Assembly: GCA_025331435.1 (NCBI GenBank)
Contig: JAIWNI010000050.1
Location: forward strand, 62,001-126,000
From: Choanephora cucurbitarum
Taxonomy: Eukaryota; Mucoromycota; Mucoromycetes; Mucorales; Choanephoraceae
Direction of reading: 5' to 3'
DNA: 64,000 nucleotides
Shown here: piece after piece, positions 22,933 through 35,179 of the stretch
How positions within the stretch are numbered: position 1 is the stretch's first letter
Layout: each line of letters begins with the position of its first letter
Notes under the pieces: generated by a model
Seen by the model: only the letters and a program-made list of their open reading frames with translations
Told to the model about the DNA's origin: nothing
Databases searched by the model: none
Program-made: the position numbers and the translations under genes

Positions 22933-25900
22933 ATGGCACTAATAGATAATTTATCAGAAATACCTGAAGATGTTGAGAATAGCTATATTCGTCAAAATTT
23001 ACCTGTTAGACGTCAGAGCCTAATTGTCTATCGCGACAAGCTAAAAAATGAGGAGGACACAAAAAAGAAGCTTAATTCACAAACTATATCAGGCACTACG
23101 ACCAATCGGCTTTACAATAGCAAATCAATGAATTCAATATGCTCGAAAAAACAGGGCCGAGCACCGAATCCTCCTCTATCCATTCAAACTGATTTTCAAA
23201 CTACACAATCATCCATCTCTATCAGTAGTAGCGGAAGTAGCAATCGGAGTCCTCAGGATCTTTTTTTAGGTACTCTTTTTGAAGAAAACCAGCAGGATTC
23301 AGAGCAACTACAGCATCATCAATCATCATCACAAAGAGTGACCAGATTTATTGGTAACGAAACAAAGAGAGAGAGAGAGAGAGAGAGAGGGATAAAGCGA
23401 AAGGCATTTTCCCTCTTAAAAAGATAAATGAGGGAAAGAAGGAGAACAGTTTTAAACTGACGAAAAAAAACGATGATTTAGGCCGCTTAAAACAAAGTAA
23501 ATCAGATTCAACCCACCGAAACCGTCAAGCTATTAGGAGGAAAAGTCAGGCTTCTGAAGAAATTTTATCAGCAGCACCTACCTCGAGTCCTTTGTCACAG
23601 TCATGGAATGAAGTGTCTCTACCGCTCTCGAGGCTGAAAAATGTATTTCATCGACTGCAGACAAATAATCATTATGATACAGATACTGGAAAATCAAACA
23701 AGCGCTACACTCAGGAACTAGGCGGACGAAAGACTAAATCACTTTTCCAAACGGATAACAAGAAGGATGGTGTCTACATTGCATTGTTGTCGCATGTCTC
23801 TAGCGAATTCCTTAGAAAAATCCAGTTATCGGACATAGCTTTTAAAGATGGCATTCAGTATCATGATATATTTTACGGATCAGAAGCTGTGGTAAAAAAA
23901 AAATATTGTAGTGACTATTTTGAATCGTAATGTGTACTGAATGATGCTACAGGATTGTATTTCCGAAATTCTGAGCATAAACGATCGAACCTTAGCTCTG
24001 TTGGTTGGCCGTGCTCTTGAAATTCAAGGGCTCTTTCACCATGTAAATTACGATCGTGAATTGAGGGATTTAGAAACCGAGCTTTACCAAATTGAATATA
24101 TTGGCAATCAGTCTGTAAATGATAATCAGGCTTCAGCCAATAAGCTATTTCCATTGAGAAAGTCGGGCAGAAAACATGGTATGACCTGAATGAGGTGCAC
24201 ACATAAAGTTATTAATTTTTTTTAGTGCCATTTGTTTGCGAAACGTTGCCGATAAATGGTGTTTTTTCCATTTTCACAAGTTGCTACTCACCAACCTGCA
24301 CATCGAAAAATCCATGCTATAGTCCGAGTTGCCCAAAAAAGATAAAAAAGATAAAGGTGAAGTTTATCTAAAGCTGGATCCGATACTTCATTTATTAAAC
24401 CTTACTTATAGACACAAGCTTTCCGCCCAACAAGTACTTATTTTGTTCGAGCAGAACAAGAGGTAAGAACACTGCGACGAAACAATGACGCTTAGCATTT
24501 AATCAATTCAAATTATGACAGCAACAATTACGATCACTATGGAGACATTCGGTGCCTACAAATGTTGTCTTGGGAACCAATAACCTCGAACAAAAAAGGC
24601 AAGAATGTATTTATGAACTAATTTACACTGAAGACGACTTTACAAGAGACTTGCATTATGTTCAAGACGTAAGGAGATTAAGGTTTTTCTTTATAATGTA
24701 AATTTTTAAGCTGTTTATAGTTTTGGATAGAACCCCTTTTACACGATGACATCATACCAGCAGAACGTAGAAACGACTTTGTAATAGATGTGTTCTGGAA
24801 TTGGGCAGATATAGAGCGTATAAGCACAGATCTATCGAAGGACCTTACAGAAAGACAAGATAGGCATTCTATCATTCCAAGCATCGGTGACATTCTGCTA
24901 AGACATATTGAACATTTCGAACCTTTTGTAACATACGGGGCACATCAAATCATAGGCAAGCATATGTTTGAATTGGAGAAAAAAAGAAACAGTAAGTTTT
25001 TGCAATTCGTAAAGGTAACTACTATCATCAGGATAAAGGACAAAATTAGAGTTTCATGTCACTCAAATTTGATTGAAATTGAACAATATAGAAAACAGAG
25101 CGACAGCCTGAAGCTAGACGACTTGAGCTCAATGGATACTTAACAAAGCCAACTTCAAGGCTAGGAAGATACAATCTATTGCTAGAAGCTATCCATCGAC
25201 TGACGCCGGAAGATCATAAGGATGCACAGGATATTCCCAAAGTGATGGATAAAATTACTCGTCTCCTTGTTCAACTTAACAAGAAAGTAGGACTGTCTGA
25301 TAATGCCTTTCATTTAGAGCAACTTTCAAGTCGTATTTTGACGCCCAAGGCACATGTAACGTATCTTTATAAAAAGAAAAAGACATAGTTTTTTCTGCAT
25401 ATACTAAAGAAAAGCTGCTTTGTTAGAACCTTGATTTATTGAATACAAACCGCCAACTCCTAATGCGGGGCAAAATGAAAAAATGTAACATAAACACAAG
25501 CAAGAACACAAGCCCTGTTGTCTCCCCTTCTAACGCAGTGACAGACATCCAAGTGTTCCTGTTTGATCATTATCTTGTGTTTTGCAAGATTAAGTATCAA
25601 GGCGATTTAGAGTTCTACAAATTATACCAAAAACCTATTCCTGTAGAAAACCTTTTCGCATTTATACCAGATTCAGGTTAGAATAAGCAGAGAAAGAAAG
25701 AAAGAAGCAATGTACTAACCAAACATACAGTTATTATTCCCTCAACTAAAGCATTTAGCACTTCTGCTCTTTACAACAAATTATCACCGAGTACATTTCA
25801 TAATAGTGTCTCTGATACCACATCTCCTTCTCAAGGCAAACATGATATGTTTCCTATCACATTTCACAACCATAGTAACCCTACATCCTCACCAATCACG

Positions 25901-25987
25901 CTCGTAGTTTCTACAGAATCAACGCGCAATCTCTGGTTGAATAAGATAGAAGAGTTACAAGAGAAATTGGGTCTTTATTGTACATAA
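22933..25987 (+). CDS. Rho guanine nucleotide exchange factor (DEP-DH-PH, Rom1/2-like)
   Basis: Activates Rho1-type GTPases in cell-wall signalling. Ten exons: 22933-23353, 23398-23891, 23953-24178, 24226-24356, 24412-24462, 24522-24668, 24721-25014, 25092-25355, 25427-25676 and 25731-25987; 844 residues, phases close. After a Ser-rich N-terminus comes a DEP domain (about 295-362), the Cys-rich GVFSIFTSCYSPTC segment typical of Rom2 relatives, a DH domain (about 468-655) and a PH domain (about 670-840). The C-terminal citron homology domain of Rom1/2 is absent: TAA follows the last PH helix. The proposed first intron (44 nt) is mostly a GA microsatellite with no clear branch site, so a frameshift there is the alternative. 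Confidence 0.85.
23354..23397 (+). repeat. GA microsatellite inside the Rho GEF gene
   Basis: About 12 GA units (around 23366-23389) interrupt the reading frame: the frame upstream stops 38 nt after the repeat, while the downstream coding frame is shifted. A GT...AG intron spanning 23354-23397 restores the frame exactly. Otherwise repeat-length change would be an ON/OFF frameshift. Confidence 0.7.
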
Positions 25988-26188
25988 ATTTATATAAAAG
26001 AAAAGATAGATGTTTATACATAATGTTCATAAGATGCTTCATACAGAATAAATAAAACGCTGGGATGTGCATAGATAGACAGAGTGATAATGTTGAGCTG
26101 GGAGATAAGGGTATACATAGCTATATACAATTGATAGGAAAATGTAACACTGAAAGAGAAGTTTGACACAAAACTCAATTCGATAAGC

Positions 26189-26314
26189 TTATTTGGCATG
26201 TTCGGCGTGAGGGCAATGGTCTTCGTGTGAAAATTGAGTGATATCAATTCCACATTTAGGACAGAAGCTGTATCCACTGTGGTTTCTGATAATGATTTGA
26301 ATTGTTTGCTGCAT
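26189..26314 (-). CDS. Putative 41-residue zinc-binding protein
   Basis: A short minus-strand frame starting ATG at 26314 and ending TAA at 26189. It encodes a compact peptide with CPKC at residues about 24-27 and a later HEDHCPHAEH cluster, a plausible single zinc site (CxxC plus His/Cys). A TATAAATA box lies on the minus strand at 26406-26413, about 92 nt upstream, with a pyrimidine-rich leader between them, which supports expression. It is tail-to-tail with the Rho GEF gene (202-nt gap). No family is recognised and no partner can be named. Chance cannot be excluded at this size. Confidence 0.5.
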   Translation of the reverse strand: MQQTIQIIIRNHSGYSFCPKCGIDITQFSHEDHCPHAEHAK

Positions 26315-26966
26315 TGAATGGTAGGAAAGGTTTGGGCGGGATCAATAAGTAAGAAAATGAAAGGAAAGAAAAAGAAGGAAAAGAAAAGGAAAAGAAAGGT
26401 GCCTGTATTTATACCTATAAGATTTGATCGGTTGATAAAATTTGTATAAATTAATATCAAATTTATGCTTTAGATCTACTGCTTAATACCACATAAGAAT
26501 TTCAAGAGGCAATGAAACGTTTCTAGTTACAAATTAAGAAAAAGGCTAATGGAGTATTATTGAGAAAAGCACAAATGATAGTTTGCTAAAAAGAAAACCG
26601 TGCCACGATAGGTGTTACACATATATGTAGATACATAAAGCCACACTGTAATAAGCTTTTTATGCAATGTAGTACAGCAATATTCTCCTCCAACCCATAT
26701 ACGTCATTAAGCTAAACAGATCATTTCAAACTACTAAATATAGTCATCTTTCTATGACACGTTTTATCGCAAGCTGAAGCCTGATCAATGACTGGTTCTC
26801 GAAACTATTAACGCTCTTATGTTGCAAGTGTTAAAAATATATGTCTAAAAAAAGTGAATAATATGTGTCGGAAAGGAAATTTCAAAAAAGAAATAATGCA
26901 CTGATAATAAAAAAAACAAGTTTGAATTGGAAGGTCTGGTAAAAATTAAGATGCTTTTATTGTGAT
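26315..26966. other. Intergenic between two minus-strand genes
   Basis: Contains the TATA box of the small zinc protein (26406-26413 on the minus strand) and the 3' flank of eS1. Nothing else is recognised. Confidence 0.5.
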
Positions 26967-28181
26967 TTAAACAGAAGCTTGAGGGACGGGTTCAACGAAG
27001 TCCTTGGAGGCCTTAGCACCGGTGTCGTCACCAGCGGCAGCAGCACCACCGTGAAGAGCCAAGAGAGCAGAGACATCGAACTTGGGAGCCTTGAGGATCT
27101 TGACCTTACGGGTGTAGGTGTTTTGGAGAGGGTAGATACCTTGACAGGCCTTTTCGATGCGGACAGCGATAGCATCTTGAGCGGATTGAGAGGCAGAGGA
27201 GGTAACCTTAGCAACCAATTCCTTCAAGTCACAAGCAGCGGCTTCTTCAGTCATGATTTCGAACATCTTCTTACGGATTTGACGAATTTGAGCAGAAGTA
27301 GCGTAGGTGGTCTTCTTGATTTGGTTACGACGACGAGCAGTGAAGGAGATGGCAAAGAGACGGACGAGGTAGCCGTCAGTGGTCTTGACATCAACGAAAG
27401 CTTCAATCAAAGATTGCCACTTCTTGACCATGGAACGGAGCTTGTCGGTGGTCATATCCATACGGTAGAAGTTGGTAAGACAGTTCTTACCTTGGATTTC
27501 GTCAACCTTCAATTGGATCTTACGGAAAGAACGAGCTTCGTCCTTTGAGAGATCACCGAGAGACATCTCAACGACACGACCGTGGAGAGAGTCGTTGGCG
27601 TTACGGAGACCTTGAGTACGGTTGACAAGAGTCTTACCAACTTGACGGACGTCGAACATGGAAGGAGCCTTGATATCATACCAGTCCTTACGGGTGAAGG
27701 GGTCAACGCTATAGAAAAATAAAAAGATAAGTATATTTTTATTCAAGATCGTACTCTTCTAAGCAGTCTCTCGTGTTCGTTCATAGCAAATAAACACAGC
27801 TAAGATGTGAATGCGAAATGGAGACATGGTGTTGTATTGTGCTTATTCTTTTTTTTTAGAAAAAAAAAAACTTTTGAAATGTCGATTCAATCCATCAAAG
27901 CTGTGTTCAAGAAACCATTGCTCGACTACTTCGAAACTCTTATTTATAGCAAAATAAGGAACGTGTACTTACACCTTCTTCTTCAAACCCTTCTTTCCCT
28001 TACTGAGACGCCTATTGAAATGGTCAACGATTAGTAAATGTTCTGACAAACTAACTGAATCTCAAAACTGCTTACTTGTTCTTGCCAACAGCTAAAGTAA
28101 TATGATAGAAGAGAGTTTGTTTGATGATTAGAACACGTTATTTGACATATGGATGGATGGATGATGGATGCACATACCCAT
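26967..28181 (-). CDS. RPS1: 40S ribosomal protein eS1
   Basis: Small-subunit ribosomal protein (RPS3A/RPS1 family). Four exons on the minus strand: 28178-28181 (ATGG), 28076-28091 (16 nt), 27973-28011 (39 nt) and 26967-27708, giving 266 residues with closed phases. The start [15 protein letters not shown] and the run [16 protein letters not shown] are diagnostic, and the C-terminus is rich in Ala/Gly as usual. Three introns crowd into the first 60 coding bases. The first, right after the start codon, contains (CCAT)n tracts at about 28150-28170, similar to the eL31 leader intron. Confidence 0.95.
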
Positions 28182-29415
28182 GATGTACTATGGATTAAAA
28201 AGAGAGATTTCTACAGTTGGTTACTGACATACTACATTTAATCTTTCGCTGTTTACCATCCTCTCACTGCTCGCACACTCAAAAATTTAAATCCCGGTCT
28301 TTTTTTTTTAATTCTGCAGTCTTGCTGGATTTCCTCTTTTACACCTTTCATAAGTTTTTAACAATGGCTACTATATAAAGCAATACTTAGTACTTTCAGA
28401 CAGATGGAAACCTTTTTAATTGTTTCGAGAAATTCAATAGTGTATTGGCCAGCTAGAGCCTGAGTAGAAACCGCCCTATTGTAAGTAGCGGCTTTTTTTT
28501 TCTACAGCCAATTGTCTGCTTCTTTTCTTTTCACAACAAAGTGCGAAATGTTATCAACAACATCATGAGCATTGTTTTGATTCAATTGATGCTAACAATA
28601 TGAAAGGTTTGCCAAAAAAGAAAATTTTACTTTGTAGTACCTTGTTCACGAATGGTGCTATGTTTTCCTCCTTAAAAAGGGATAGCAAACCTTGAGCTAC
28701 TTACAGGTTTCAGACTTAGTTAGAAACCTTGTTACTGTATTGCCAAAGTTCTTGTTTAATTTTGAAGCAAAAGTTTTTTCGCTAAATTCTATCCAATAAG
28801 CTTCATTTCCGTTAAAACTCTTACATTAGTTTGATTTGTTCCTATCTAAAAACAAATAGCTCTTTCTTGGATACTGCAGCTTCGACTATTTGTGAAACTT
28901 CTTATACCTCTTCTGTGAATATCAAACATTTCAATGTTCTTCACATATAAAAATTATGGCTTCTCACAATAGGAGTCTGGATCTTGTCTCTACTGAAATT
29001 AAAACTCTACAGTCTTACTCAGGCAACTTGATCTCATATGTTAATCCCTAAATCTATTTTTTTCAGCTGATTGTAATACAGACTATAACGTTATGATGAA
29101 TCTAGGTTAAGAAAATCATTCCAATGATCACAATATCCCACACCTCGATTCGGGATACAACTCCCCGCTCTGCTGCGAATGCAATTACTGACTGCTGGTT
29201 GGTTTTATGTGTATGGTCTTGTTTTAGATGAGGCGCATCCTATAGCCTACATCATAATATGGTTTGCTTACACTTACAATCAGGGAGAATGCTTACTAAT
29301 ATTTGTCTAGAGAAAAGAGATGAGGAGAAAGTTGGGCTGCACAAAGATCTTCTATAAACCTTAATGGGTAAAAGAAGTTTCAAAAAGAGGTGATACCAAC
29401 TTCCGATTCTTAAGA
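28182..29415. other. Intergenic, no gene supported
   Basis: About 1.2 kb between divergent eS1 and MFS genes. AT-rich, with T-runs near 28301-28310 and 28492-28501. No coding frame or RNA gene recognised. Confidence 0.5.
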
Positions 29416-29538
29416 TATAAAAATAAAGGGGCGGGGATACTATCATGAATCTGAATAAATCATCTCTCTCGCCCTCTCTCTTACTTTCTTTCTTTTTCTC
29501 TTCAAACCTATTTTCTTATACCATTATACTCAAATAAC
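29416..29538 (+). promoter_or_regulatory. Core promoter of the MFS transporter gene
   Basis: A TATAAAAATA box at 29416-29425 is followed at once by GGGGCGGGG (29428-29436), which contains the AGGGG core bound by Msn2-type stress factors in fungi. A CT-rich leader (about 29463-29510) precedes the ATG at 29539. Confidence 0.42.
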
Positions 29539-31107
29539 ATGCAAGAGAAAACAATCAACACAAATGCAAACGGATCTAGGATAGGATCATACTTTAGGGA
29601 AAGAATGGCCCTGAAGCCTCCTGTATTAGAGGACCCTCGATTATTAGATCCAAAAATCAAATCAGGAATCATTGCTTGTATTTCTCTTGTTGCGTGTACA
29701 GGTGGTTTTTCAAGTACTATTTATTTTCCAGGTAAGAATAACACACATGTCTTATAAGCTCAAAAAGGAAGATCAATCGAGAAATGTTTTTGACATTTCA
29801 AATATATTTTAGGCATACCTTATGTTACTGCTGATCTTAATGCACCTCCAATTGCTACAACACTTACAGCAGCTTTGTTTATTTTGTTTATGGGCATCAT
29901 GCCTGTCGTGTGGGCATCTATTTCGGAGCACTTTCATGTTCGCCGCATCATCTTCTTGGTAGCTATGGTTATTTATTCAGCTAGCTCTTTGGGTGCTGCA
30001 TTTGTACAGAATATTTGGGTGTTGGTAGTTTTAAGATGTATACAATCAATGGGTGTTTCCTCTGGACAGTCTGTTGGTTCCGGCTATATCAGTGATTTAT
30101 ACCCTATCGAACAGCGAGGGGCAGCTTTTGGCAAATACATGTTTGGTGCCGTATTTGGTCCTCTCTTAGGACCTATCTTGGGTGGCTTATTGACAATGAG
30201 TTCGATGGGATGGCGAGCTACGTTCTGGTTTTGCTTTTCCTTTGGTATTTTTATCTTTATCATCACATTCTTTTTTACGCCAGAGACATTCCGAGATGAA
30301 GCCAAATTTGAACAGCAATTGCCTATATTTGAAAAAGACAACAACAGTCAGTTGTCTACACGTACCACCATTAGTGAAGTGCCTGACACAAAAACTATCG
30401 ATAACAATGACACAGATAAAGAAGTCGTACCAAAAAAGCGCTTTAACCCATTCAAACCTTTTGGACTGCTAAGACATCCTTTCATATTCATGGTTGCTCT
30501 CACTGGAGGATTTTTCTTTGGAGCTATGTTCGCTACAGAAACCATTCTTCCTTCTGCTTTTGAAAAGACATATGGCCTGAATTCTTGGCAAACAGGCCTT
30601 TGTTATCTTGGTGCTGGTATTGGTAATATATGTGGTACATTTGTTGGTGGCAGATTATCAGATCGGCTCCTACTGCGTTCTCGCCGACTTAGAGGAGGCA
30701 TTCCTCTATGTGAAGATCGTTTGACAGCTAACATTTGGGCTGCAGGACTCTTTTGTGTACCGCTAGGCTGCCTCATCTTTGGTTGGGTAGTTGAATACAA
30801 GTTGAGCTTTTGGGGTGCTATTGTTGGTTTTGGTATTCAATGCTTTGGTAACATGCAAGTGATGTCTACTTGTACTGCCTATCTCGTAGATGCAGTACCT
30901 GGACGAGGCTCTTCTGTTACAGCTGCTACTGGATTTGTTCGCATGACTCTATCTTGCGTCTTAACTGTTGTGGCTACACCCATGGTTCAGGCTTTGGGAG
31001 CTGGATGGACATGTACTTTATTCGCTTGTCTCAGTTGGGTGGGGATGTTCCTACTTTTTATTTTGAAAATTTACGGTGAACCAATTCGTAGTTGGAGTGG
31101 TTTTTAA
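29539..31107 (+). CDS. MFS transporter, DHA1-like multidrug/polyamine family
   Basis: Plasma-membrane secondary transporter. Exons 29539-29731 and 29813-31107 (81-nt intron, GTAAGA...TTTTAG) give 495 residues with about 12 hydrophobic segments. The stretch after TM4 reads ISDLYPIEQRGAAFG, followed by the GAVFGPLLGPILGG motif-C-like glycine/proline helix characteristic of drug:H+ antiporters. A charged central loop (about 205-260, rich in D/N/T) separates the halves. Fungal relatives export drugs, polyamines or other small compounds. The substrate cannot be read from the sequence. The N-terminal tail is short and cytosolic. Confidence 0.88.
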
Positions 31108-32887
31108 ACATGAAGAAACCTAATGAACAGCAATGATATAGAGCAAAACTCCAAAGAGTTCTTTTTTCTTTTTCTTGGAGAAAAGGAAATACACCTTCTA
31201 AGGTTAAATCATCAGCCAAACGACATTTGTTTCTCATTAATTAGAACAACATTATATCTTAATTTTGCGAAAAAAAGCACTTATTGTAGTTACATTGTTA
31301 TTTAATTCTAACATCTCTAATATATATCACTAGATTGTTTTCTCAACATCTGGTCTTCTCAAAGGAAAATGCTACCGTTTTACGAATGTCGTTCAGACTA
31401 CTTGATCATTCGGAGCATAATAGAAAAGACAAGGGCTTATTAAAGTGGTTCTCGAGTTACATTAATTTCATAAAATCAAGCCGCCAGCGAGTCCAAGAAT
31501 AAAGAGTGCTTGCTTTATCGCACTTACTAAGCTTGCTTATAGTATCCAGAGCTTTGTCATTGATGCTCTACCTATGCCAGTGGCTTATAGGAATATCTTC
31601 TCTAATCATGCATAACAACACACTTTCCTAAACTTTTGTTTTTGATTTCATCTCTTTCATTGAGTCGAAATCTAAGACATACCTTCTTTTCTTTTTAAAT
31701 AGCATGTCATCGTTAGCTAAAAAGAAAAAGAGGGTCTTATTGAACAACAAGTATGCATCGCCTTACCACTTTCTATACCTGTAAATTTTGTTAAAACAGC
31801 CATAGGAGCCAATCAACGTAGCATGAATCACTAACGTATTCTAAGTATGTACTACATACTATTGTTGATTTGTCTATAGCTTCGACAACAATCGAAGCCT
31901 GTAAAGAGTTCCTTATATGGTCATCTATATGCATTTCTGTGATACTTCTCTGCTCCGAAAAAAAAAGCAAGCAATAGCTTCATAAAGTACAGTTGAAGTA
32001 AAGTGGTTACTATTCACTATCTAGATTACTAATAACAGTTTTAATTTGTTTCTTTTGAGGTCCTATTCATTGAGGAACTTTACAGAAGATTTTGTGCCTT
32101 TTGCCTATATAGAAGGTCGAATCTTGAGTTAATACTTTGCGATATGCGAAACAAGTTTCGTGTACAATAATTTTGATTCTGCATTTTGTGGAATACGGCT
32201 TTTTAAAAGATCTCGTTTATATGTTGCACTTTAAGCGCTGCAAATTTCTAACTGCTATCATGTAGTTAAAACTCAATTTGGAAAAAATATCTACACGTGT
32301 GTAACTTAGCGAATGTATGTTTCACTTTTCATTCTAGGAAAAGCTATATACAAAAAAAAATCCTTCAAGCTCTCTAATGCACAAAAATACACAGATGTCT
32401 CAAAACACTTTTCTCAACGTTGTCAATAACAATTGTTTGGAGTTTGTCAGTTGCTGTATTAGAGGACGTGAAGTCACTTAATTTCTATGCTCTATATGCA
32501 TAATGATCTTGCTACTGCTTAATCTACATGAATTAGAAATTAAGTTTTGCAGTCAGAGATAGCACATCCATAAGTGATATAACAATACGACATTCATGAA
32601 GCCCAATAAAACTATAAATTCTTCACTGTAATCGATAAAGCAAATCGAGCAAGTATTAAAAAGAAGGTCTTCCGTTTATGCTTGTCTTTGAACATACAAT
32701 ACAATGAACTAAGTGCATTCAAATAACAGTGTATTTCTCTTTTTCTTGTATTCACCAAGATTAGTAATCATTGTCTTTCAATTGGATTTTTAAGAGTAGT
32801 TTAGCTCCGATTAAGTCGAGACAAGTTGCAACAACCATGTGTCATATTATCCGACTCGAAATTATGCAAAAAAAAAAGGAAACTTGC
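31108..32887. other. Intergenic, no gene supported
   Basis: About 1.8 kb of AT-rich sequence with no frame of coding character. No repeat arms or RNA gene were recognised. Confidence 0.5.
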
Positions 32888-32895
32888 TATAAAAG
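32888..32895 (+). promoter_or_regulatory. TATA box of the SDR gene
   Basis: TATAAAAG lies 66 nt upstream of the start codon, followed by a T/C-rich leader. Confidence 0.5.
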
Positions 32896-32960
32896 CGTGT
32901 TAAAAATATGTTTTTTTCGTCTTTTTCTTTTTCTTTTTCATTACTTAGTTGTAAAGAAAA

Positions 32961-33743
32961 ATGACTCTTGTTTACGTTATTACTGGTGCTTCCCGTGGTA
33001 TTGGTCTTGAATTTGTTCGCCAAATTGCTGCCAAGGGCAATACTGTTTTTGCTTGTGCTCGTAATCCTGACGCTTCTGAAGGGCTCCAAAAGCTGGTTGA
33101 CAACAAGCGCGTCTTTTCTGTAAAACTTGACACATTGGACAAGGATTCCTTAAAGGTAAACAAACGAAGAAGATGGGAGTACAAGATGAACTAATTTGTT
33201 TCTTCTTGACGTCAGACTGCTGTTGCACAAATCGAAAAGCACTCTCCAGAAGGTATTGATGTGCTGATCAACAACGCTGGTATTGGCGGTTCATCAGCCT
33301 CTACACCTGAGAAAGTCACCAAGGAAAGTCTTTTGAAGGTATTTGAAACCAATGTGTGTGGTACCTCTGATGCTACGCAAGCCTTCTTGCCTTTGCTTCG
33401 TAAGCGTGGTAAGGATAGTGTTAAGAAGGTTCTCAACATCTCTTCCATTTTGGGTTCCATCGCCAAAATCAATGAAATTAACAGCACTGGTGGTACTGTC
33501 GAATACAACGTTTCCAAGACTGCTTTGAACATGCTTACCCGTACTACTGCTCAAGTCTTAGCAGAAGAAAATTTCATTGTATATGCCTCTCATCCTGGTT
33601 GGGTCAAGACAGATATGGGTGGTGATAACGCACCAGTTGAGCCCACAGACTCAGTTGCAGGACAACTTGCTAAACTTGAGAGTGCTACCAGTAAAGATAA
33701 CGGTGGTTACTTCGATTTCCAAGGAAACGCTCTTCCTTGGTAG
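32961..33743 (+). CDS. Short-chain dehydrogenase/reductase
   Basis: NAD(P)-dependent oxidoreductase of the classical SDR fold. Exons 32961-33155 and 33216-33743 (60-nt intron) give 240 residues. The cofactor motif TGASRGIG is at about 9-16, NNAG near residue 81, a catalytic Ser in ISSILGS, and Tyr/Lys in EYNVSK. The HPGWVKTDMGG segment after the active site is typical of the carbonyl-reductase/C-factor-like subgroup. The substrate is unknown. A decayed paralogue lies at about 55.8-56.25 kb on the other strand, with matching segments over most of exon 2, so this gene was duplicated locally or regionally. Confidence 0.93.
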
Positions 33744-34600
33744 TTAGTAAAGCAGTTTCAATAAACAAAAATACCTAACATATAAAAAAATGAATAACAT
33801 TGTAACATTTGCATTATGCATTTGAACAGTTTGTTAAAATTAGCATACTCCACATAATTCAGTGTGTATTTCTGATAACACTTTTCATCAAAACCAATCA
33901 TGTATAAAATTTCGCTGTATTCGTTTGAGAACAAAAAGATTTTATTGATCGTTCCATTTCTTGCAATCTTTATTTAAATAACTACTTTTTGAATGTTGAA
34001 ATTTTACCCAGGAATTAGACCATCAATCTACCTTACATGATCTTGCTTTTCTTTTTCTTATCAAGACTCAAGTATCTTTTAGTGAAAGGTAGTCTTTCTC
34101 TAAGCACCTGTTTGTTCAAAACCAAACAGATTTTAACTAAAATAAGTAGCAATCAATTTCTTGATCACCTAACATATTGGATTCATGATATCAGACTATT
34201 ATCGAATTAGATACTTTGACTGGAAATTATCGATAATTCCTTTCAAAGCTTGTCAGTTAAATGCGTTCATTATAGTTCCCTTCAACTATTATCCATACTC
34301 TTCTAATGACGCATGTATGAGTAATAGTCTTAAAAAAACAAGGTTCTCTTCTTCTTTTCTTTCAAATGACTCGTTCATCTCACTCAGAATTATCCAAGAA
34401 GTGTATGTTGCTGTTCTTACTTACGTGTATTTGGATATACCTGCCTTACCCTTCCTTATTTTCCTCTTTCTTCCTTGTAGGACAATTGAGCTTTCTTCTG
34501 CTAAAGCAAGTACTCAAGACTTCATTTTGATCACGAGGGAGTCAATGGCTAAACTACATTCTTTTTTGGTGCTCAACTGAGTGTTATTCTGTGATTTAGA
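33744..34600. other. Intergenic, no gene supported
   Basis: AT-rich. An open stretch at 34185-34580 (131 codons, plus) has an irregular composition and no motif; it was not accepted as a gene. Confidence 0.4.
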
Positions 34601-34629
34601 TTGAAGTTCAATAAAGAGGTTTTGTGATG

Positions 34630-35120
34630 GATGTTTAACGTTCCAGACCTTTTCAAGAGATTTTCTCTTAGTAAGCTTTACTTCAGTTATTATTCCAGAG
34701 ATGACAATCGTCAGAACAAACAGTTTTTCACGCCCACTTACGCCACGACCGTTCCTGATAGACAGGCATTCAAGGTCCAAGTAGTGGAATGCGCCTTTCA
34801 TGTTTCTATACGCTTTTTTTGACTTTCACTCGTATGAGCTGCATTGGATGTTGAAGTTTGTGGAGGTAAAAGACACGGGTTTGCGAAGTGTCGTTTTCGT
34901 TGGTAATGCTGAATATTGTGTAGCGGGCATGACTATCACGTTTTTAAGCGCCACTATAGGGCGAGTGTTTTTTTAATCCTGGAGCTAGCACCCATACCTC
35001 TATCACTGATCATCATAATTAACTGCTTGCGGGGTGGCCAAGGTCTTGCCTTCTCCTTGCCTTTTGGACCTTCAGTTTTTTCTACCTTCAGGTTCAACCA
35101 AAGGCGTTTTCAAGTATAGG
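34630..35120 (+). pseudogene. Possible second TnpB/Fanzor-like or related transposon relic
   Basis: Broken plus-strand frames include DTGLRSVVFVGNAEYC near 34872-34920, then a shifted frame with FKRHYR. An upstream piece reads FFTPTYATTVPDRQAF (about 34723-34770). Several stops interrupt. The VVFVGNA segment has the look of the strand before the zinc finger in Mucorales transposon proteins related to TnpB. The resemblance is weak and rests on pattern only. Confidence 0.25.
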
Positions 35121-35179
35121 TGCGGCCCTTTTATTTAGGTTGCCAAAGAAGCAAACATGGTCAAAAGTGTTATCAGAGT

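Noticed and set aside
26979..27548. 189-codon plus-strand frame opposite eS1
   Set aside because: Antisense of a conserved ribosomal protein; Gly/Ser/Leu-rich artefact.
34185..34580. 131-codon plus-strand frame
   Set aside because: No motif, no promoter or splice support, and AT-driven composition.
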